The notes: generated by a model from the sequence alone, not told the origin. DNA of 64,000 nt from Mycolicibacterium tokaiense (GCF_010725885.1 NZ_AP022600.1:806001-870000); one strand, 5' to 3'. Shown: positions 53,731-63,385, counted from the stretch's first letter. Numbers and translations are program-made.

Positions 53731-56277
53731 TCAGCCGAGGATGAGGTGTTCGCCGTCGGCGCTGAGGTTCACCGGCACGACGTCGCCGTCGTGCACCTCA
53801 CCGGCCAGCAGCATCTTGGCCAGCTGGTCACCGATGGCCTGCTGCACCAGCCGGCGCAGCGGCCGGGCACCGTAGAGCGGGTCGAAGCCGCGCTCCCCCA
53901 GCCACTTCTTGGCCGGCAGCGACACCTCGAGCGTGAGGCGGCGCTGCGCCAGCCGCTTCTGCAGCTGCGCCAGCTGGATGTCGACGATGGAGACCAACTC
54001 CTCGGGGTTGAGCCCGTCGAAGATGATCACGTCGTCCAGCCGGTTGATGAACTCCGGCTTGAACGCCGAGCGCACCGCGGCCATCACCATCTCCTCGGTG
54101 CCGCCGGCACCCAGGTTCGACGTCAGGATCAAGATGGTGTTGCGGAAGTCGACCGTGCGGCCTTGGCCGTCGGTCAGCCTGCCCTCGTCGAGCACCTGCA
54201 ACAGGACGTCGAACACATCGGGGTGTGCCTTCTCGATCTCGTCGAACAGGATCACCGTGTACGGACGCCGCCGCACCGCCTCGGTCAATTGACCGCCCTG
54301 GTCGTAGCCGATGTAGCCCGGAGGCGCTCCGACCAGCCGTGCGACCGAGTGCTTCTCGCCGTATTCGCTCATGTCGATGCGCACCATGGCGCGCTCGTCG
54401 TCGAACAGGAATTCCGCCAGTGCCTTGGCCAGCTCGGTTTTACCGACGCCGGTGGGGCCCAGGAACATGAACGACCCGGTCGGCCGGTTGGGGTCGGCGA
54501 CGCCGGCCCGTGAGCGGCGCACCGCGTCGGACACGGCCGTCACTGCCTTGCGCTGGCCGATCACCCGTTTGCCGAGTTCGGACTCCATGCGCAGCAGCTT
54601 GGCGGTCTCGCCCTCGAGCATGCGCCCGGCCGGGATGCCGGTCCAGGCCGACACCACGTCGGCGATGTCGTCGGGACCCACCTCCTCCTTGAGCATGACG
54701 TTCTCGCGGGCCTCGGCCGCCGGCAGCAGCGCGTCCAGCTTCTTCTCCACCTCGGGGATGCGGCCGTAGCGCAGCTCGGCAGCCTTGGCCAGGTCGCCGT
54801 CGCGTTCGGCGCGTTCGGATTCCCCGCGCAGGCTGTCCAGCTGTTCCTTGAGCTCACGCACCACGTCGATGGCGCCCTTTTCGTTCTGCCACCTGGTGGT
54901 CAGTTCCGAGAGCTTCTCTTTGTGGTCGGCCAGTTCGGCGCGCAGCTTCTCCAGCCGGTCGACCGATGCTGCGTCGGTTTCCTTGGCCAGGGCCATCTCT
55001 TCGATCTCGAGACGACGGACCAGACGTTCCACCTCGTCGATTTCGACTGGGCGGGAATCGATTTCCATCCGTAGCCGCGACGCCGCCTCATCCACCAGGT
55101 CGATGGCCTTGTCGGGCAGGAAGCGGCTGGTGATGTACCGGTCACTCAGCGTGGCGGCAGCCACCAGCGCGGAATCGGTGATCCGCACACCGTGGTGCAC
55201 CTCGTAGCGGTCCTTGAGGCCACGCAGGATGCCCACGGTGTCCTCCACCGACGGCTCCCCCACCAGCACCTGCTGGAAGCGCCGCTCCAGTGCGGCGTCT
55301 TTCTCGATGTACTTGCGGTACTCGTCGAGGGTGGTGGCACCGACCAGGCGCAGCTCGCCACGGGCCAGCATGGGCTTGATCATGTTGCCCGCGTCCATCG
55401 CGGACTCCCCGGTGGCTCCGGCGCCCACGATGGTGTGCAGCTCGTCGATGAAGGTGATGACCTGACCAGCCGAGTTCTTGATGTCGTCGAGGACGGCCTT
55501 GAGCCGCTCCTCGAATTCACCGCGGTACTTGGCGCCGGCCACCATGGACCCCAGGTCGAGTGAGACAACGGTCTTGTCGCGCAGGGATTCCGGCACGTCG
55601 CCGGCGATGATGCGCTGGGCCAGACCCTCGACGATCGCGGTCTTGCCGACGCCGGGCTCGCCGATCAGCACCGGGTTGTTCTTGGTGCGGCGGCTCAACA
55701 CCTGGACGACACGGCGAATCTCGTTGTCGCGTCCGATGACCGGGTCCAGCTTGCCTTCCCGGGCCGCGGCCGTGAGGTCGGTGGAGTACTTCTCCAGCGC
55801 CTGGTAGGTGCCCTCGGGGTCGGGACTGGTGACGCGGGCGCTGCCGCGGACCTTCACGAAGGCGTCCCGCAGCGCCTGCGGTGAGGCGCCGTGCCCGGTG
55901 AGCAGCTTGGCCACTTCGGAGTCGCCGGTGGCGAGCCCGAACAGCAGGTGTTCGGTGGAGACGTACTCGTCGTCCATTTCGGTGGCGAGTTGCTGGGCGG
56001 CGGTGATGGCGGCCAGCGACTCCCGGGACAGCTGCGGCGTCGAGTTGGCACCGCTGGCACTGGGCATCCGCGCGATCTGGCGCTCCGCCTCGGTCCGAAT
56101 GGTCGCTGGGTCAACTCCGACCGCCTCGAGCAGCGGCGCGGCGATGCCGTCGTTCTGCGTCAGCAATGCCATCAACAGATGGGCGGGCCTGATCTCGGGG
56201 TTGCCGGCAGCGGTGGCCGCCTGCAGTGCCGACGTCAGCGCCGCCTGGGTTTTCGTGGTCGGGTTGAACGAGTCCAC
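53731..56277 (-). CDS. clpB: Chaperone ClpB (AAA+ disaggregase)
   Basis: The 848-residue hexameric disaggregase has an N-domain (residues 1-150), a first AAA+ module with Walker [16 protein letters not shown], a coiled-coil M-domain near 410-530, and a second AAA+ module with [20 protein letters not shown] and the Walker [12 protein letters not shown] region. It resolubilises aggregates with DnaK. I chose the GTG at 56277 ([11 protein letters not shown]), 5 bases after GGAGG, which gives the length I recall for the M. tuberculosis protein. The upstream region carries a HAIR element and a SigH-like promoter. Confidence 0.98.
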   Translation of the reverse strand: MDSFNPTTKTQAALTSALQAATAAGNPEIRPAHLLMALLTQNDGIAAPLLEAVGVDPATIRTEAERQIARMPSASGANSTPQLSRESLAAITAAQQLATEMDDEYVSTEHLLFGLATGDSEVAKLLTGHGASPQALRDAFVKVRGSARVTSPDPEGTYQALEKYSTDLTAAAREGKLDPVIGRDNEIRRVVQVLSRRTKNNPVLIGEPGVGKTAIVEGLAQRIIAGDVPESLRDKTVVSLDLGSMVAGAKYRGEFEERLKAVLDDIKNSAGQVITFIDELHTIVGAGATGESAMDAGNMIKPMLARGELRLVGATTLDEYRKYIEKDAALERRFQQVLVGEPSVEDTVGILRGLKDRYEVHHGVRITDSALVAAATLSDRYITSRFLPDKAIDLVDEAASRLRMEIDSRPVEIDEVERLVRRLEIEEMALAKETDAASVDRLEKLRAELADHKEKLSELTTRWQNEKGAIDVVRELKEQLDSLRGESERAERDGDLAKAAELRYGRIPEVEKKLDALLPAAEARENVMLKEEVGPDDIADVVSAWTGIPAGRMLEGETAKLLRMESELGKRVIGQRKAVTAVSDAVRRSRAGVADPNRPTGSFMFLGPTGVGKTELAKALAEFLFDDERAMVRIDMSEYGEKHSVARLVGAPPGYIGYDQGGQLTEAVRRRPYTVILFDEIEKAHPDVFDVLLQVLDEGRLTDGQGRTVDFRNTILILTSNLGAGGTEEMVMAAVRSAFKPEFINRLDDVIIFDGLNPEELVSIVDIQLAQLQKRLAQRRLTLEVSLPAKKWLGERGFDPLYGARPLRRLVQQAIGDQLAKMLLAGEVHDGDVVPVNLSADGEHLILG

Positions 56278-56343
56278 GGCACCTCCATTTCCATGTACGT
56301 GAGGACCGCACGATGGGCCCTTCGAATGCTTGTCGCCTTGAAC

Positions 56344-56369
56344 AACGCAGTCAAGGTTGAGTCTGTTCC
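56344..56369 (-). promoter_or_regulatory. SigH/SigE-like promoter of clpB
   Basis: On the minus strand GGAACA (56369-56364) is followed after 17 bases by GTT (56346-56344), matching the ECF SigH/SigE pattern GGAAYA-N16-20-GTT. It lies about 70 bp upstream of the clpB GTG and overlaps the HAIR element, consistent with oxidative/heat stress induction known for mycobacterial clpB. Confidence 0.6.
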
Positions 56370-56376
56370 GCTCAAC
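56356..56376. promoter_or_regulatory. HAIR element (HspR operator) upstream of clpB
   Basis: GTTGAG (56356-56361) and CTCAAC (56371-56376) with a 9-base middle give the core TTGAG-N9-CTCAA of the HspR-associated inverted repeat CTTGAGT-N7-ACTCAAG. It overlaps the SigH-like -35. HspR repression of clpB is established in mycobacteria and streptomycetes. Confidence 0.7.
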
Positions 56377-56461
56377 TCTACAAAGTTTCCGCAGAATTTC
56401 CACCCCCGGACACGACCGGCCGAACCCGCCACCCCGGCTGCGGGCGGGCTACCGTCGGCTG

Positions 56462-57085
56462 ATGTCCGACAGCGACCCCGGCGACTTCGAGTTCGAGCGG
56501 AAGTTCTTCGTCCGTGAGATGCCCGCCGTGGCGGCCTCCGATCCCCGCCCCATGGTCATCGCGCAGGCCTACCTGTTCGTCTCGGACGGATATGCAGTGC
56601 GGGTGCGGGTGCAAGCACCGGCCCCGGCCGACCTGCCCGCCGATCCCGCCGCGTTGATCAACGCGCTGGGCCCTGATGCCATCGGCACCATGACCGCCAA
56701 GGGCCCCGCTGCCGGCGGCACCCGCTACGAGGCCGAGCGGGAACTCGATCCGCTGGTCGCCGGGCAGATCGTCGCGCGAGCCACCCACCTGGTGGTGAAG
56801 GTCAGGTCGTCGGTGTGGCTCGGCGAGGACGGCTGGGTCATCGACCGTTTCCTGGGTGACAACGCGCCGTTGCTGGTCGCCGAGGTGGAACGCAACTCAC
56901 CCGTCGTCGACCTCACCATCCCCTCGTTCTGCACCACCGAGGTGTCCGAGGACGACCGGTTCCGCAACGAGTATCTAGCGCATCAGCCTTACGGGTCCTG
57001 GGCCGCGGACTACGGTCGCGAACTGGACCTGCTCGGCCCGAAGTTCCTCGACAGCCTGGGACACAACCACTTCGAAGGCACCTGA
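56462..57085 (+). CDS. CYTH domain protein
   Basis: The 207-residue protein has the CYTH (CyaB/thiamine triphosphatase) signature ExExK at the start, FEFERKFFVRE, and alternating charged strands such as AVRVRVQAPAP, YEAERELDP and WVIDRFLGDNAPLLVAEVE that line the triphosphate tunnel. Members hydrolyse triphosphates or inorganic polyphosphate with Mg. TACCGT (56450-56455) 6 bases before the ATG at 56462 suggests a leaderless message, divergent from clpB. Confidence 0.85.
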   Translation: MSDSDPGDFEFERKFFVREMPAVAASDPRPMVIAQAYLFVSDGYAVRVRVQAPAPADLPADPAALINALGPDAIGTMTAKGPAAGGTRYEAERELDPLVAGQIVARATHLVVKVRSSVWLGEDGWVIDRFLGDNAPLLVAEVERNSPVVDLTIPSFCTTEVSEDDRFRNEYLAHQPYGSWAADYGRELDLLGPKFLDSLGHNHFEGT

Positions 57086-57094
57086 CCAACTCCT

Positions 57095-57157
57095 GCCGAG
57101 CGCCCGTGTTTGTACCCAGACACGCCGCGGTACGCGTACACAACACGCACGCTCGGC
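57095..57157. terminator. Long stem-loop between the CYTH and PAP2 genes
   Basis: GCCGAGCG (57095-57102) pairs with CGCTCGGC (57150-57157). Further in, CGTGTT pairs with AACACG and GTAC with GTAC, giving an interrupted stem of about 20 pairs. It fills the gap between convergent stops at 57085 and 57170. Confidence 0.75.
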
Positions 57158-57169
57158 GGGCGCCGACCG

Positions 57170-58054
57170 CTAGCGAACCGTCACCGGGTCGCGGCGCTGT
57201 TTGGTCTCCAACCGGCGCCAGGTCCACCAGAACAGCAGGGCCGCGGTGATGGACCCCGCGGCGGCCAGCCACTGTGAGCCCAGGAAGAGGTCCCATTCGA
57301 CGGGGCGGTCATCGAGGTGGGCCGCCGCGGCCTGCAGCACCTGCACCGAGCCCCACAGCAGACTGAAGGTGCCGACCACGGCGACGGCCACCACGAACAC
57401 CGTCCGCAGGGTGAAGCGCGCCGCACTCGGCGAGGCGACCGCCCGGATGCGGCCGGTACGGGCCAGGAAATACGATGCCGCACAGGCGACCACGAGTGCC
57501 ACCGCGTCGGCGGCGAGGGTGTCGGAGAGCCGGTGTGCACGGATGATGACGGTGTAGGCGCCGATACCCACCGCCCAGGTGAGGGTGAAGAACATCGCGA
57601 TGCCGCGAAAGCGGTAGGGCATCACGATCAGCGTCGCGAACAACAGCGACATCGCCGCCGTGGTGTGCCCACTCGGCAGGGTGTTGTCGACCCAGCCACT
57701 GTGCACCACGCCGAGGTCCGGCCGCGGCAGCGCGTAGTACTTCAGGACCTGGGTGACGGCCTGCCCCGCAAGGATCACCGACACTCCGGCCACCGCCAGC
57801 CACAGCTGCCGCCGCAGCAGCCCGATGATGCCGACGATCAGCGCCGCGGCCAGCTGCGAGGTCACCGAGATGGTGTGGAACTGGTGCAGCGCCGCCCGCC
57901 GCAGCTCCGGGTCCACCTGGCTGGCGCCGCGCAGTGCTGCGTTCTCCAGCGCCTGCCCGGTGCGGGTCTGGACCGCCAGCAGATAGACCGCCACACCGAA
58001 CAGCAGAGCTGCGACCAGGACGACCGCCCACCGGCGCCGCGCGGTGACCAGCAT
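57170..58054 (-). CDS. PAP2 superfamily membrane phosphatase
   Basis: The roughly 294-residue protein has an N-terminal helix, about six transmembrane segments and the three-part phosphatase motif: KYYALPRPDLG, LPSGHTTAAMS and IIRAHRLSDTLAAD. The middle histidine and the final His-Asp form the catalytic site of lipid phosphatases that dephosphorylate undecaprenyl pyrophosphate or phosphatidic acid. The ATG at 58054 has GGGGAC upstream; a GTG at 58096 with GAAAGG is an alternative. It is divergent from the SOS-controlled gene at 58221. Confidence 0.85.
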   Translation of the reverse strand: MLVTARRRWAVVLVAALLFGVAVYLLAVQTRTGQALENAALRGASQVDPELRRAALHQFHTISVTSQLAAALIVGIIGLLRRQLWLAVAGVSVILAGQAVTQVLKYYALPRPDLGVVHSGWVDNTLPSGHTTAAMSLLFATLIVMPYRFRGIAMFFTLTWAVGIGAYTVIIRAHRLSDTLAADAVALVVACAASYFLARTGRIRAVASPSAARFTLRTVFVVAVAVVGTFSLLWGSVQVLQAAAAHLDDRPVEWDLFLGSQWLAAAGSITAALLFWWTWRRLETKQRRDPVTVR

Positions 58055-58201
58055 GCGGTCCCCATTGAGCGCACCCCGCGCCTCCAAGACAGCCACTGAG
58101 CACGCCTTTCGACTTCCGGTCCTATCCACCCGGGAGGAACACCAGCGGCCGCCCCGAGCCGACAGGATATCAACGCGGGGTGCTCTGGCCGCCTCCGTCA
58201 T

Positions 58202-58217
58202 TCGAACATATGATCGA
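58202..58217 (+). promoter_or_regulatory. LexA (SOS) box on the promoter of a small orphan gene
   Basis: TCGAAC-ATAT-GATCGA matches the mycobacterial box TCGAAC-N4-GTTCGA at 11 of 12 positions. The -10 TATGAT (58209-58214) lies within it and 6 bases before the GTG at 58221, so LexA binding should silence a leaderless promoter. Confidence 0.75.
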
Positions 58218-58220
58218 ACA

Positions 58221-58535
58221 GTGGGTAAGCTGCCGTCGATCGGTTACAACGGTCAGCCGCTACGCGAGCCGTTCCGGCTGGTGCGTCCGCCCATCACGGT
58301 GCTCGTCGACCTGACCGTGCTGTTTCCCCGCCAGCCGCACCGGGACGGGCGCTACCACCCGCACGGCCTGCAGATGCACAAGGTGGTCGAAGGGCAGCTC
58401 AGCTGCTGGGGTTTGTGCGAGCAGGGCGACTGGTGGGGCCTGGTGACCTATCAGGTGGCGTACGGAGGCCGCCACAAACCCGTCACCCACTGGGTGCCGG
58501 CGTGGACCCTCAAGCCGAAGGGCGGGAGCGCCTAG
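58221..58535 (+). CDS. Small conserved hypothetical protein under a LexA box
   Basis: The 104-residue soluble protein (MGKLPSIGYNGQPLREPFRL at the start) is rich in His, Trp and Pro: PRQPHRDGRYHPHG, LSCWGLCEQGDWWGLVTY and KPVTHWVPAWTLKPKG. It has two cysteines (CWGLC) and no membrane segment. I do not recognise the family. The LexA box directly on its -10 predicts induction by DNA damage. Its 3' end overlaps the convergent transporter gene by 26 bp. Confidence 0.7.
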   Translation: MGKLPSIGYNGQPLREPFRLVRPPITVLVDLTVLFPRQPHRDGRYHPHGLQMHKVVEGQLSCWGLCEQGDWWGLVTYQVAYGGRHKPVTHWVPAWTLKPKGGSA

Positions 58536-59694
58536 ACGCGGGGATCGCGACCGCCACCTGCAACGTCGCGGCCGTGGCGAACAGGATCAGGGCCGGGGTC
58601 CACGATCCGGTCCATTCGTGGGTCAGGCCCGCGGTGAAGGGGCCGGTGGCGGCCAGCAGGTAGCCGCCGCAGTTGGCCATGGCCGACAGGCCGGCCGCCT
58701 CGCGGGAATCGGCGGCGTGGTAGGCCATCAGCAACAGCGCGATCGACAGCGCACCGGCACTGCCGGGCGCGGCGATCACCAGCCACGGCAGCGCGCTGCC
58801 GTCGGTGCTCAGCACTCCGACCGCACCGATCAGCACCGGCAGGCTGGTCAGCACCGTGATCAGCACGTAGCGGCCGGTGCGCTGCAGGAACCAACTGACC
58901 ACCAGGCCGAACGGGGCACCGAACAGCTGGTAGATCAGCAGATGCAGGGCTGCGTCGTCAGCGCTGACGCCCCGGCTCATCTCGATGCTGGGCATCCAGT
59001 TGATCACCAGGTAGAAGCTCAGGGACTGCAATCCCATGAAGGCGGTGACGGCCCAGGCGACGGGTCGCCGAAGCTGGCTGGCGCGCTGGGTGGCGGCCCC
59101 GATGAACTGCTGCTCGGGCCGGTCGTGGCGGCGCAGCCACCAGATGGCGGCCACCGCCACCGCCGGGATCGCCCACAGCGCCAGCGCCGAACGCCAGTCC
59201 CCCGTCCACTCCGTGAACACGATCGCGAGTCCCGAACCCACCGCGGCGAAGGCGCTCATGATCAACGCGCTGCCGCCGGAGGCAATGGCCGCGCGCTCCG
59301 GGTAGTCGCGGCGCACCAGCACCGGAACCAGCACGTTGCCGATCGCGATGGCGCCGGCCAGCAGCATCGTGCCCAGCCAGAGCCCCGGCACCCCGGCGAG
59401 CGAACGCACCAGGATGCCGAGGACCAGGATCAGGGCCACCCAGCGGGCCACCACGGCGGGCGTCCCGTAGCGCAGCGCCACCGCCCCGAACGGTGCGACG
59501 GCGGCGAACAGCAACAGGGGCAGCGAACCGAGGAAGCCGAGAGTGCCGTAGCTGAGTCCGGTGCTGGCGCTGATGTCGGGCAGCAGCGGGCCCACGGCGG
59601 TGAGCGCGGGACGCAGGCATGCGGCCAGACCGAAGATCGACATCGCGACCAGCACCCGCCCGCCGAACATCCGGCGCACCTGACCTCCTACCAC
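58510..59694 (-). CDS. MFS transporter (CynX/cyanate-type)
   Basis: The 394-residue protein has 12 hydrophobic segments, beginning VLVAMSIFGLAACLRPALTA. The motif SASTGLSYGTLGFLGSLPLL is the signature of CynX/NimT-type major facilitator proteins. The GTG start at 59694 is followed by MVGGQVRRMFGG. It probably exports or imports a small organic molecule such as a nitroimidazole or cyanate-like compound. It ends inside the small LexA gene and is preceded by 74 bp to the large flavoprotein. Confidence 0.88.
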   Translation of the reverse strand: MVGGQVRRMFGGRVLVAMSIFGLAACLRPALTAVGPLLPDISASTGLSYGTLGFLGSLPLLLFAAVAPFGAVALRYGTPAVVARWVALILVLGILVRSLAGVPGLWLGTMLLAGAIAIGNVLVPVLVRRDYPERAAIASGGSALIMSAFAAVGSGLAIVFTEWTGDWRSALALWAIPAVAVAAIWWLRRHDRPEQQFIGAATQRASQLRRPVAWAVTAFMGLQSLSFYLVINWMPSIEMSRGVSADDAALHLLIYQLFGAPFGLVVSWFLQRTGRYVLITVLTSLPVLIGAVGVLSTDGSALPWLVIAAPGSAGALSIALLLMAYHAADSREAAGLSAMANCGGYLLAATGPFTAGLTHEWTGSWTPALILFATAATLQVAVAIPASRRSRPSA

Positions 59695-59768
59695 GCGGTC
59701 CGCAGAAGACCCGCGATGCGCGGCGCCGGCGACCTCGAGACCGCTGAGACGTTAGCAGCCAGGTGAAT

Positions 59769-62573
59769 TCATCTGGTGGTGAGGCGTTCGGCGAGCAGCT
59801 GAGCCAGATGCACGCCTTGGCGGTCAGCCAGGTCATCGAGCTGGGTGCGGCAGGAGAACCCGTCAGCCAGGACCACCGCATCCGGTGCCGCCGTCCGCAC
59901 GGCGGGCAGCAGCTGTTGCTCGGCAACTGCCACCGACACCTCGTAATGACCTTTTTCCACCCCGAAGTTGCCAGCCAGCCCGCAGCAACCGCCGAGTCGA
60001 GTCACGTCGGCCCCTGCAGTGCGCAGCAGTTCGGCATCGGGGCTCCAACTCATCACCGAGTGGTGGTGGCAATGCGGCTGCGCGATCACGGTGGTGCCCG
60101 TCATCGCGGGCGGCTCCCATCCGCGGGCGGTGAGCAACTCGGCCAGCGTATGAGTGGCCGCGCTGACAGCTTCCGCGCGTGCGCCGCCCACCAGTTCCAC
60201 CGCCTCCGAACGCAGCGTCGCCGTGCAGGACGGTTCCAGGCCCACCACGGGCACGCCCCGCTCGACGCTTCCGGCCATGGAGTCCAGGGTGCGGCCCAGC
60301 TTGCGTCGAGCGGCGTCGAGCTGGCCGGTGGAGATCCAGGTCAACCCGCAGCACTGCTGCCGGTCGGTGAGTCGCGGCCTGTATCCCGCGTTCTGCAATA
60401 CCGCCACGGCCGCCCGGCCCGCTTCCGGGGAGAAGTAGTTGGTGAAGGTGTCGACGAACAACAGCACTTCGTCACCGTCGGCGTCGAAGTGCTGCCGCTG
60501 GAACCAGGCCCGGAAGGTCTCCGGGGCAAAGGCCGGGATGGTTCGGCGCCCATCCACCCCCGCGGCAGCCAGGGCAGCCCGGCCCACGCCAGGAAGCCGC
60601 AGCGCCGCGTTGGCCAATCTGGGTGCCACCGATGCCATGGTGGCCCAGCGCGGCAGCCAGCCCAGCGAGTAGTGCGAGGCGGGCCGGATGCGGCCTCGAT
60701 AACTCTGGTGCAGCACCTCGGCTTTGTACGCCGCCATGTCCACGCCGGTGGGGCAATCAGACGCACATCCCTTGCAGGACAGGCACAGATCGAGTGCCTC
60801 GTGCACTTCCGGGGAACGCCAGCCGCCGCGCACGTCGGTGCCGTTGATCATCTCCTGCAGCACCCGGGCCCGGCCGCGCGTGCTGTCCTTCTCCTCGCGC
60901 GTGGCCTGGTACGACGGACACATCACCTCACCGATGCCGGTGTTGTCGGCGCGGCATTTGCCGACGCCGGTGCAGCGGTGCACCGCCTGGGTGAAGTCGC
61001 CGCCGTCATGCCGGTAGGCCAGCGCGAGGTCGCGGCGCAGCACCGGTGCGGCGGGGATGCGCAGGTCGGCATCCAGCGGCGCCGGGTCCACCACCACGCC
61101 GGGGTTCAGCAGGTTGTCCGGATCGAAGGTGTGCTTGACGGCTTTCAGTAGAGCCAGCGCATCAGGTGAGTACATCAGCGGCAACAGCTCGCCCCGGGCG
61201 CGCCCGTCGCCGTGTTCGCCGGACAGTGATCCGCCGTAGCCCGCCACCAATTGCGCTGCGGCGAACATGAAGTCGCGGAACACCTGGGTGCCGCCGGGCC
61301 GGTCCAGCGGGAGGTCGATGCGCACGTGCATGCACCCCTCGCCGAAGTGGCCGTAGGGCATGCCGGTGACACCGAAATCGGCCATCAGCGCATCGAAGTC
61401 ACGCAGGTAGGCACCGAGTCGCTCCGGCGGCACCGCGGCGTCTTCCCAGCCCGCGTGCGCAGGACGGCCCCGGGGGCTGCGGGCGGCCAGGCCGGCGCCG
61501 TCGGCGCGGATCCGCCACAGCGCGGCTGCGCGTGCGGTGTCCTCCACCACCAGTGAATCGATTGCGCCGCAACTGTTCGCGACGTCGTGTGCGCGCTGCA
61601 GGGCGTGCTCTGCGGTCTCACCGACCACCTCGATGAACACCCAGGCGGCGCCGTCGGGCAGCGGCGGCACTGCGTGCTCACCCTTGCGTTCGCGGACGAC
61701 GTCGACGATGCGCGAGTCGATGCCCTCGCACGCGGTCGGCCGATGCGCCAGCACGGCCGGGGTGGCGTCACCGGCCGCGGCGATGTCGGGGAATCCGAGG
61801 ACCACCAGGATTCGGTGCGCCGGCTCGTGCACCAGATTGACCGTGGCCTCGGTGCACACCGCGAGGCTGCCCTCGCTGCCCACCAACAGCTTGGTGACAT
61901 CGAATCCGTGCTCTGGCAACAGGTGTTCCAGCGAGTAGCCGGACACCTGCCTGCCGAACCGGCCGAACTCGGTCCGGATGGTGGCCAGCCCCGCCCGGGT
62001 GGCCGCGGCCAGCGCGTCCAGGGTGGGCGAGGCCGCCCCCGGCAGCCGCAACTCTTCCCCACGGGCGGTCAGCACCCGCATGGCCGTCACATTGTCGGAG
62101 GTGCGGCCATAGCCCAAAGCTCTTGAGCCACAGGCATTGTTACCGATCATGCCGCCGATGGTGCAGCGCGACAGCGATGACGGGTCCGGTCCGAACCGCA
62201 GCCCGAACGGCGCTGACGCCTTCTGCAGCACGGCCTGCACCAGTCCCGGTTGCACCACGGCGGTGCGGGCGTCGGGATCGATGGACAGCACACGGTTCAT
62301 GTGGCGACTGAAATCCAGCACCACCCCGGCGCCCACCGCATTCCCGGCGATCGACGTTCCCCCGCCGCGGGCGGTGACCGGCACGCCCTCGCGCCGGCAG
62401 ACCTCGAGCACTGCGGCCACCTCGTCGTGGTCGGCCGGACAGACCACCGCCGCCGGAGTGACGCGATACAGCGAGGCATCGGATGAGTACGCGGCGCGAC
62501 TGGTGGCGTCCACCCGCACGTCCGAGATCCCGGCGGCACGCAGGGCATCGGCGAAGGAATCCGTCTGGATCAT
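59769..62573 (-). CDS. FAD and 4Fe-4S oxidoreductase (D-lactate/2-hydroxyacid dehydrogenase-like)
   Basis: The 934-residue protein combines an FAD_binding_4 domain (about residues 35-260; VTARGGGTSIAGNAVGAGVV and SRCTIGGMIGNNACGSRALG), an FAD-linked oxidase C domain, then a ferredoxin region CTGVGKCRAD and CLSCKGCASDCPTGVDMA. Two CCG domains follow with QQCCGLTWISTGQLDAA and GGCCGLAGNFGVEKGHYE. This is the Dld/GlcD-GlpC fusion type that oxidises D-lactate or a related 2-hydroxyacid and gives electrons to quinone. The ATG at 62573 has TAGGA upstream, inside the GntR palindrome. An ATG at 62582 is also in frame. It is divergent from its likely regulator. Confidence 0.92.
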   Translation of the reverse strand: MIQTDSFADALRAAGISDVRVDATSRAAYSSDASLYRVTPAAVVCPADHDEVAAVLEVCRREGVPVTARGGGTSIAGNAVGAGVVLDFSRHMNRVLSIDPDARTAVVQPGLVQAVLQKASAPFGLRFGPDPSSLSRCTIGGMIGNNACGSRALGYGRTSDNVTAMRVLTARGEELRLPGAASPTLDALAAATRAGLATIRTEFGRFGRQVSGYSLEHLLPEHGFDVTKLLVGSEGSLAVCTEATVNLVHEPAHRILVVLGFPDIAAAGDATPAVLAHRPTACEGIDSRIVDVVRERKGEHAVPPLPDGAAWVFIEVVGETAEHALQRAHDVANSCGAIDSLVVEDTARAAALWRIRADGAGLAARSPRGRPAHAGWEDAAVPPERLGAYLRDFDALMADFGVTGMPYGHFGEGCMHVRIDLPLDRPGGTQVFRDFMFAAAQLVAGYGGSLSGEHGDGRARGELLPLMYSPDALALLKAVKHTFDPDNLLNPGVVVDPAPLDADLRIPAAPVLRRDLALAYRHDGGDFTQAVHRCTGVGKCRADNTGIGEVMCPSYQATREEKDSTRGRARVLQEMINGTDVRGGWRSPEVHEALDLCLSCKGCASDCPTGVDMAAYKAEVLHQSYRGRIRPASHYSLGWLPRWATMASVAPRLANAALRLPGVGRAALAAAGVDGRRTIPAFAPETFRAWFQRQHFDADGDEVLLFVDTFTNYFSPEAGRAAVAVLQNAGYRPRLTDRQQCCGLTWISTGQLDAARRKLGRTLDSMAGSVERGVPVVGLEPSCTATLRSEAVELVGGARAEAVSAATHTLAELLTARGWEPPAMTGTTVIAQPHCHHHSVMSWSPDAELLRTAGADVTRLGGCCGLAGNFGVEKGHYEVSVAVAEQQLLPAVRTAAPDAVVLADGFSCRTQLDDLADRQGVHLAQLLAERLTTR

Positions 62574-62574
62574 T

Positions 62575-62607
62575 CCTAGCATGCTACAACAGCCGTAGCA
62601 TGCTAGG
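62575..62607. promoter_or_regulatory. Double-palindrome GntR operator
   Basis: CCTAGCATGCTA (62575-62586) and TAGCATGCTAGG (62596-62607) form a perfect 12-bp inverted repeat with a 9-base spacer. Each arm contains the self-palindrome TAGCATGCTA. It covers the start region of the FAD/Fe-S gene and lies just ahead of the GntR promoter, so one site can control both. Confidence 0.75.
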
Positions 62608-62635
62608 AACCCACAGTTTTTGATACTGTGCGCCC

Positions 62636-63376
62636 ATGGCCGACGCCGACCTCGAACTGGCACCCCTGCCGGCTGCGGGCGGCAGACGGGCCGAACAGGT
62701 GATGGAGGCGGTGCGCGCCGCATTGGACGGCGGTGTCATGCGTCCCGGGGTCAAGTATTCGGTGTACCAACTGGCCGACGCCCTGGGCGTCTCCCGAACC
62801 CCCGTGCGCGACGCCCTCCTACGGCTCGAAGAGGTGGGGTTGATCCGATTCGAGGCCCGACAGGGCTTTCGGGTGCTGCTGCCGGACCCGCGCGAGATCG
62901 CCGACATCTTCGCCATCCGCCTGGCGCTCGAAGTCCCCGCCGTCGGGCGCGCCGCCGCGGTGTGCGATGCCGGGCTGGCCGCCCGGCTGCGAGACCGCAT
63001 GCAGTTGCTGCAGGCCGCCGCGGCCGACGGTGACGAGCGCACCTTCGCCCACCACGACCAGTTGCTGCACGATCACATCATGGAGGCCGCGGGAAACACC
63101 CGGGCTGCGGCGATCGTGCGGTCGTTGCGGGAATCGATCCGGCTGCTCGGGGCCATCACCACCGACCGCGCCCGCACCGTGTTCGACATCGATGCCGAGC
63201 ACCAACCTTTCATCGCCGCCGTCATCGCCAACGACCCGGACACGGCCATGGCGGCCATGCGCGATCACCTCACGTCGACAGCCAGGATCCTGGTGTCGCA
63301 GGCCATTCGCGATCAGGACTCGCCACTGGACGCAGAGACCGTGTGGGCCGAGGCAGCACAGGGTCACAGCCACTGA
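62636..63376 (+). CDS. GntR family regulator (FadR/FCD subfamily)
   Basis: The 246-residue regulator has an N-terminal winged helix (VKYSVYQLADALGVSRTPVR, residues about 41-61), followed by DALLRLEEVGLIRFEARQGF, and a C-terminal FCD all-helical effector domain (about 85-235). Metal/effector ligands are visible in THxDxxLH-like HHDQLLHDHIMEAAGN and DIDAEHQPFIAAV. FCD regulators often sense organic acids such as lactate or glycolate. The ATG at 62636 lies 6 bases after TACTGT (62624-62629), a leaderless promoter. It is divergent from the D-lactate dehydrogenase-like enzyme. Confidence 0.9.
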   Translation: MADADLELAPLPAAGGRRAEQVMEAVRAALDGGVMRPGVKYSVYQLADALGVSRTPVRDALLRLEEVGLIRFEARQGFRVLLPDPREIADIFAIRLALEVPAVGRAAAVCDAGLAARLRDRMQLLQAAAADGDERTFAHHDQLLHDHIMEAAGNTRAAAIVRSLRESIRLLGAITTDRARTVFDIDAEHQPFIAAVIANDPDTAMAAMRDHLTSTARILVSQAIRDQDSPLDAETVWAEAAQGHSH

Positions 63377-63385
63377 CGCACCCCG

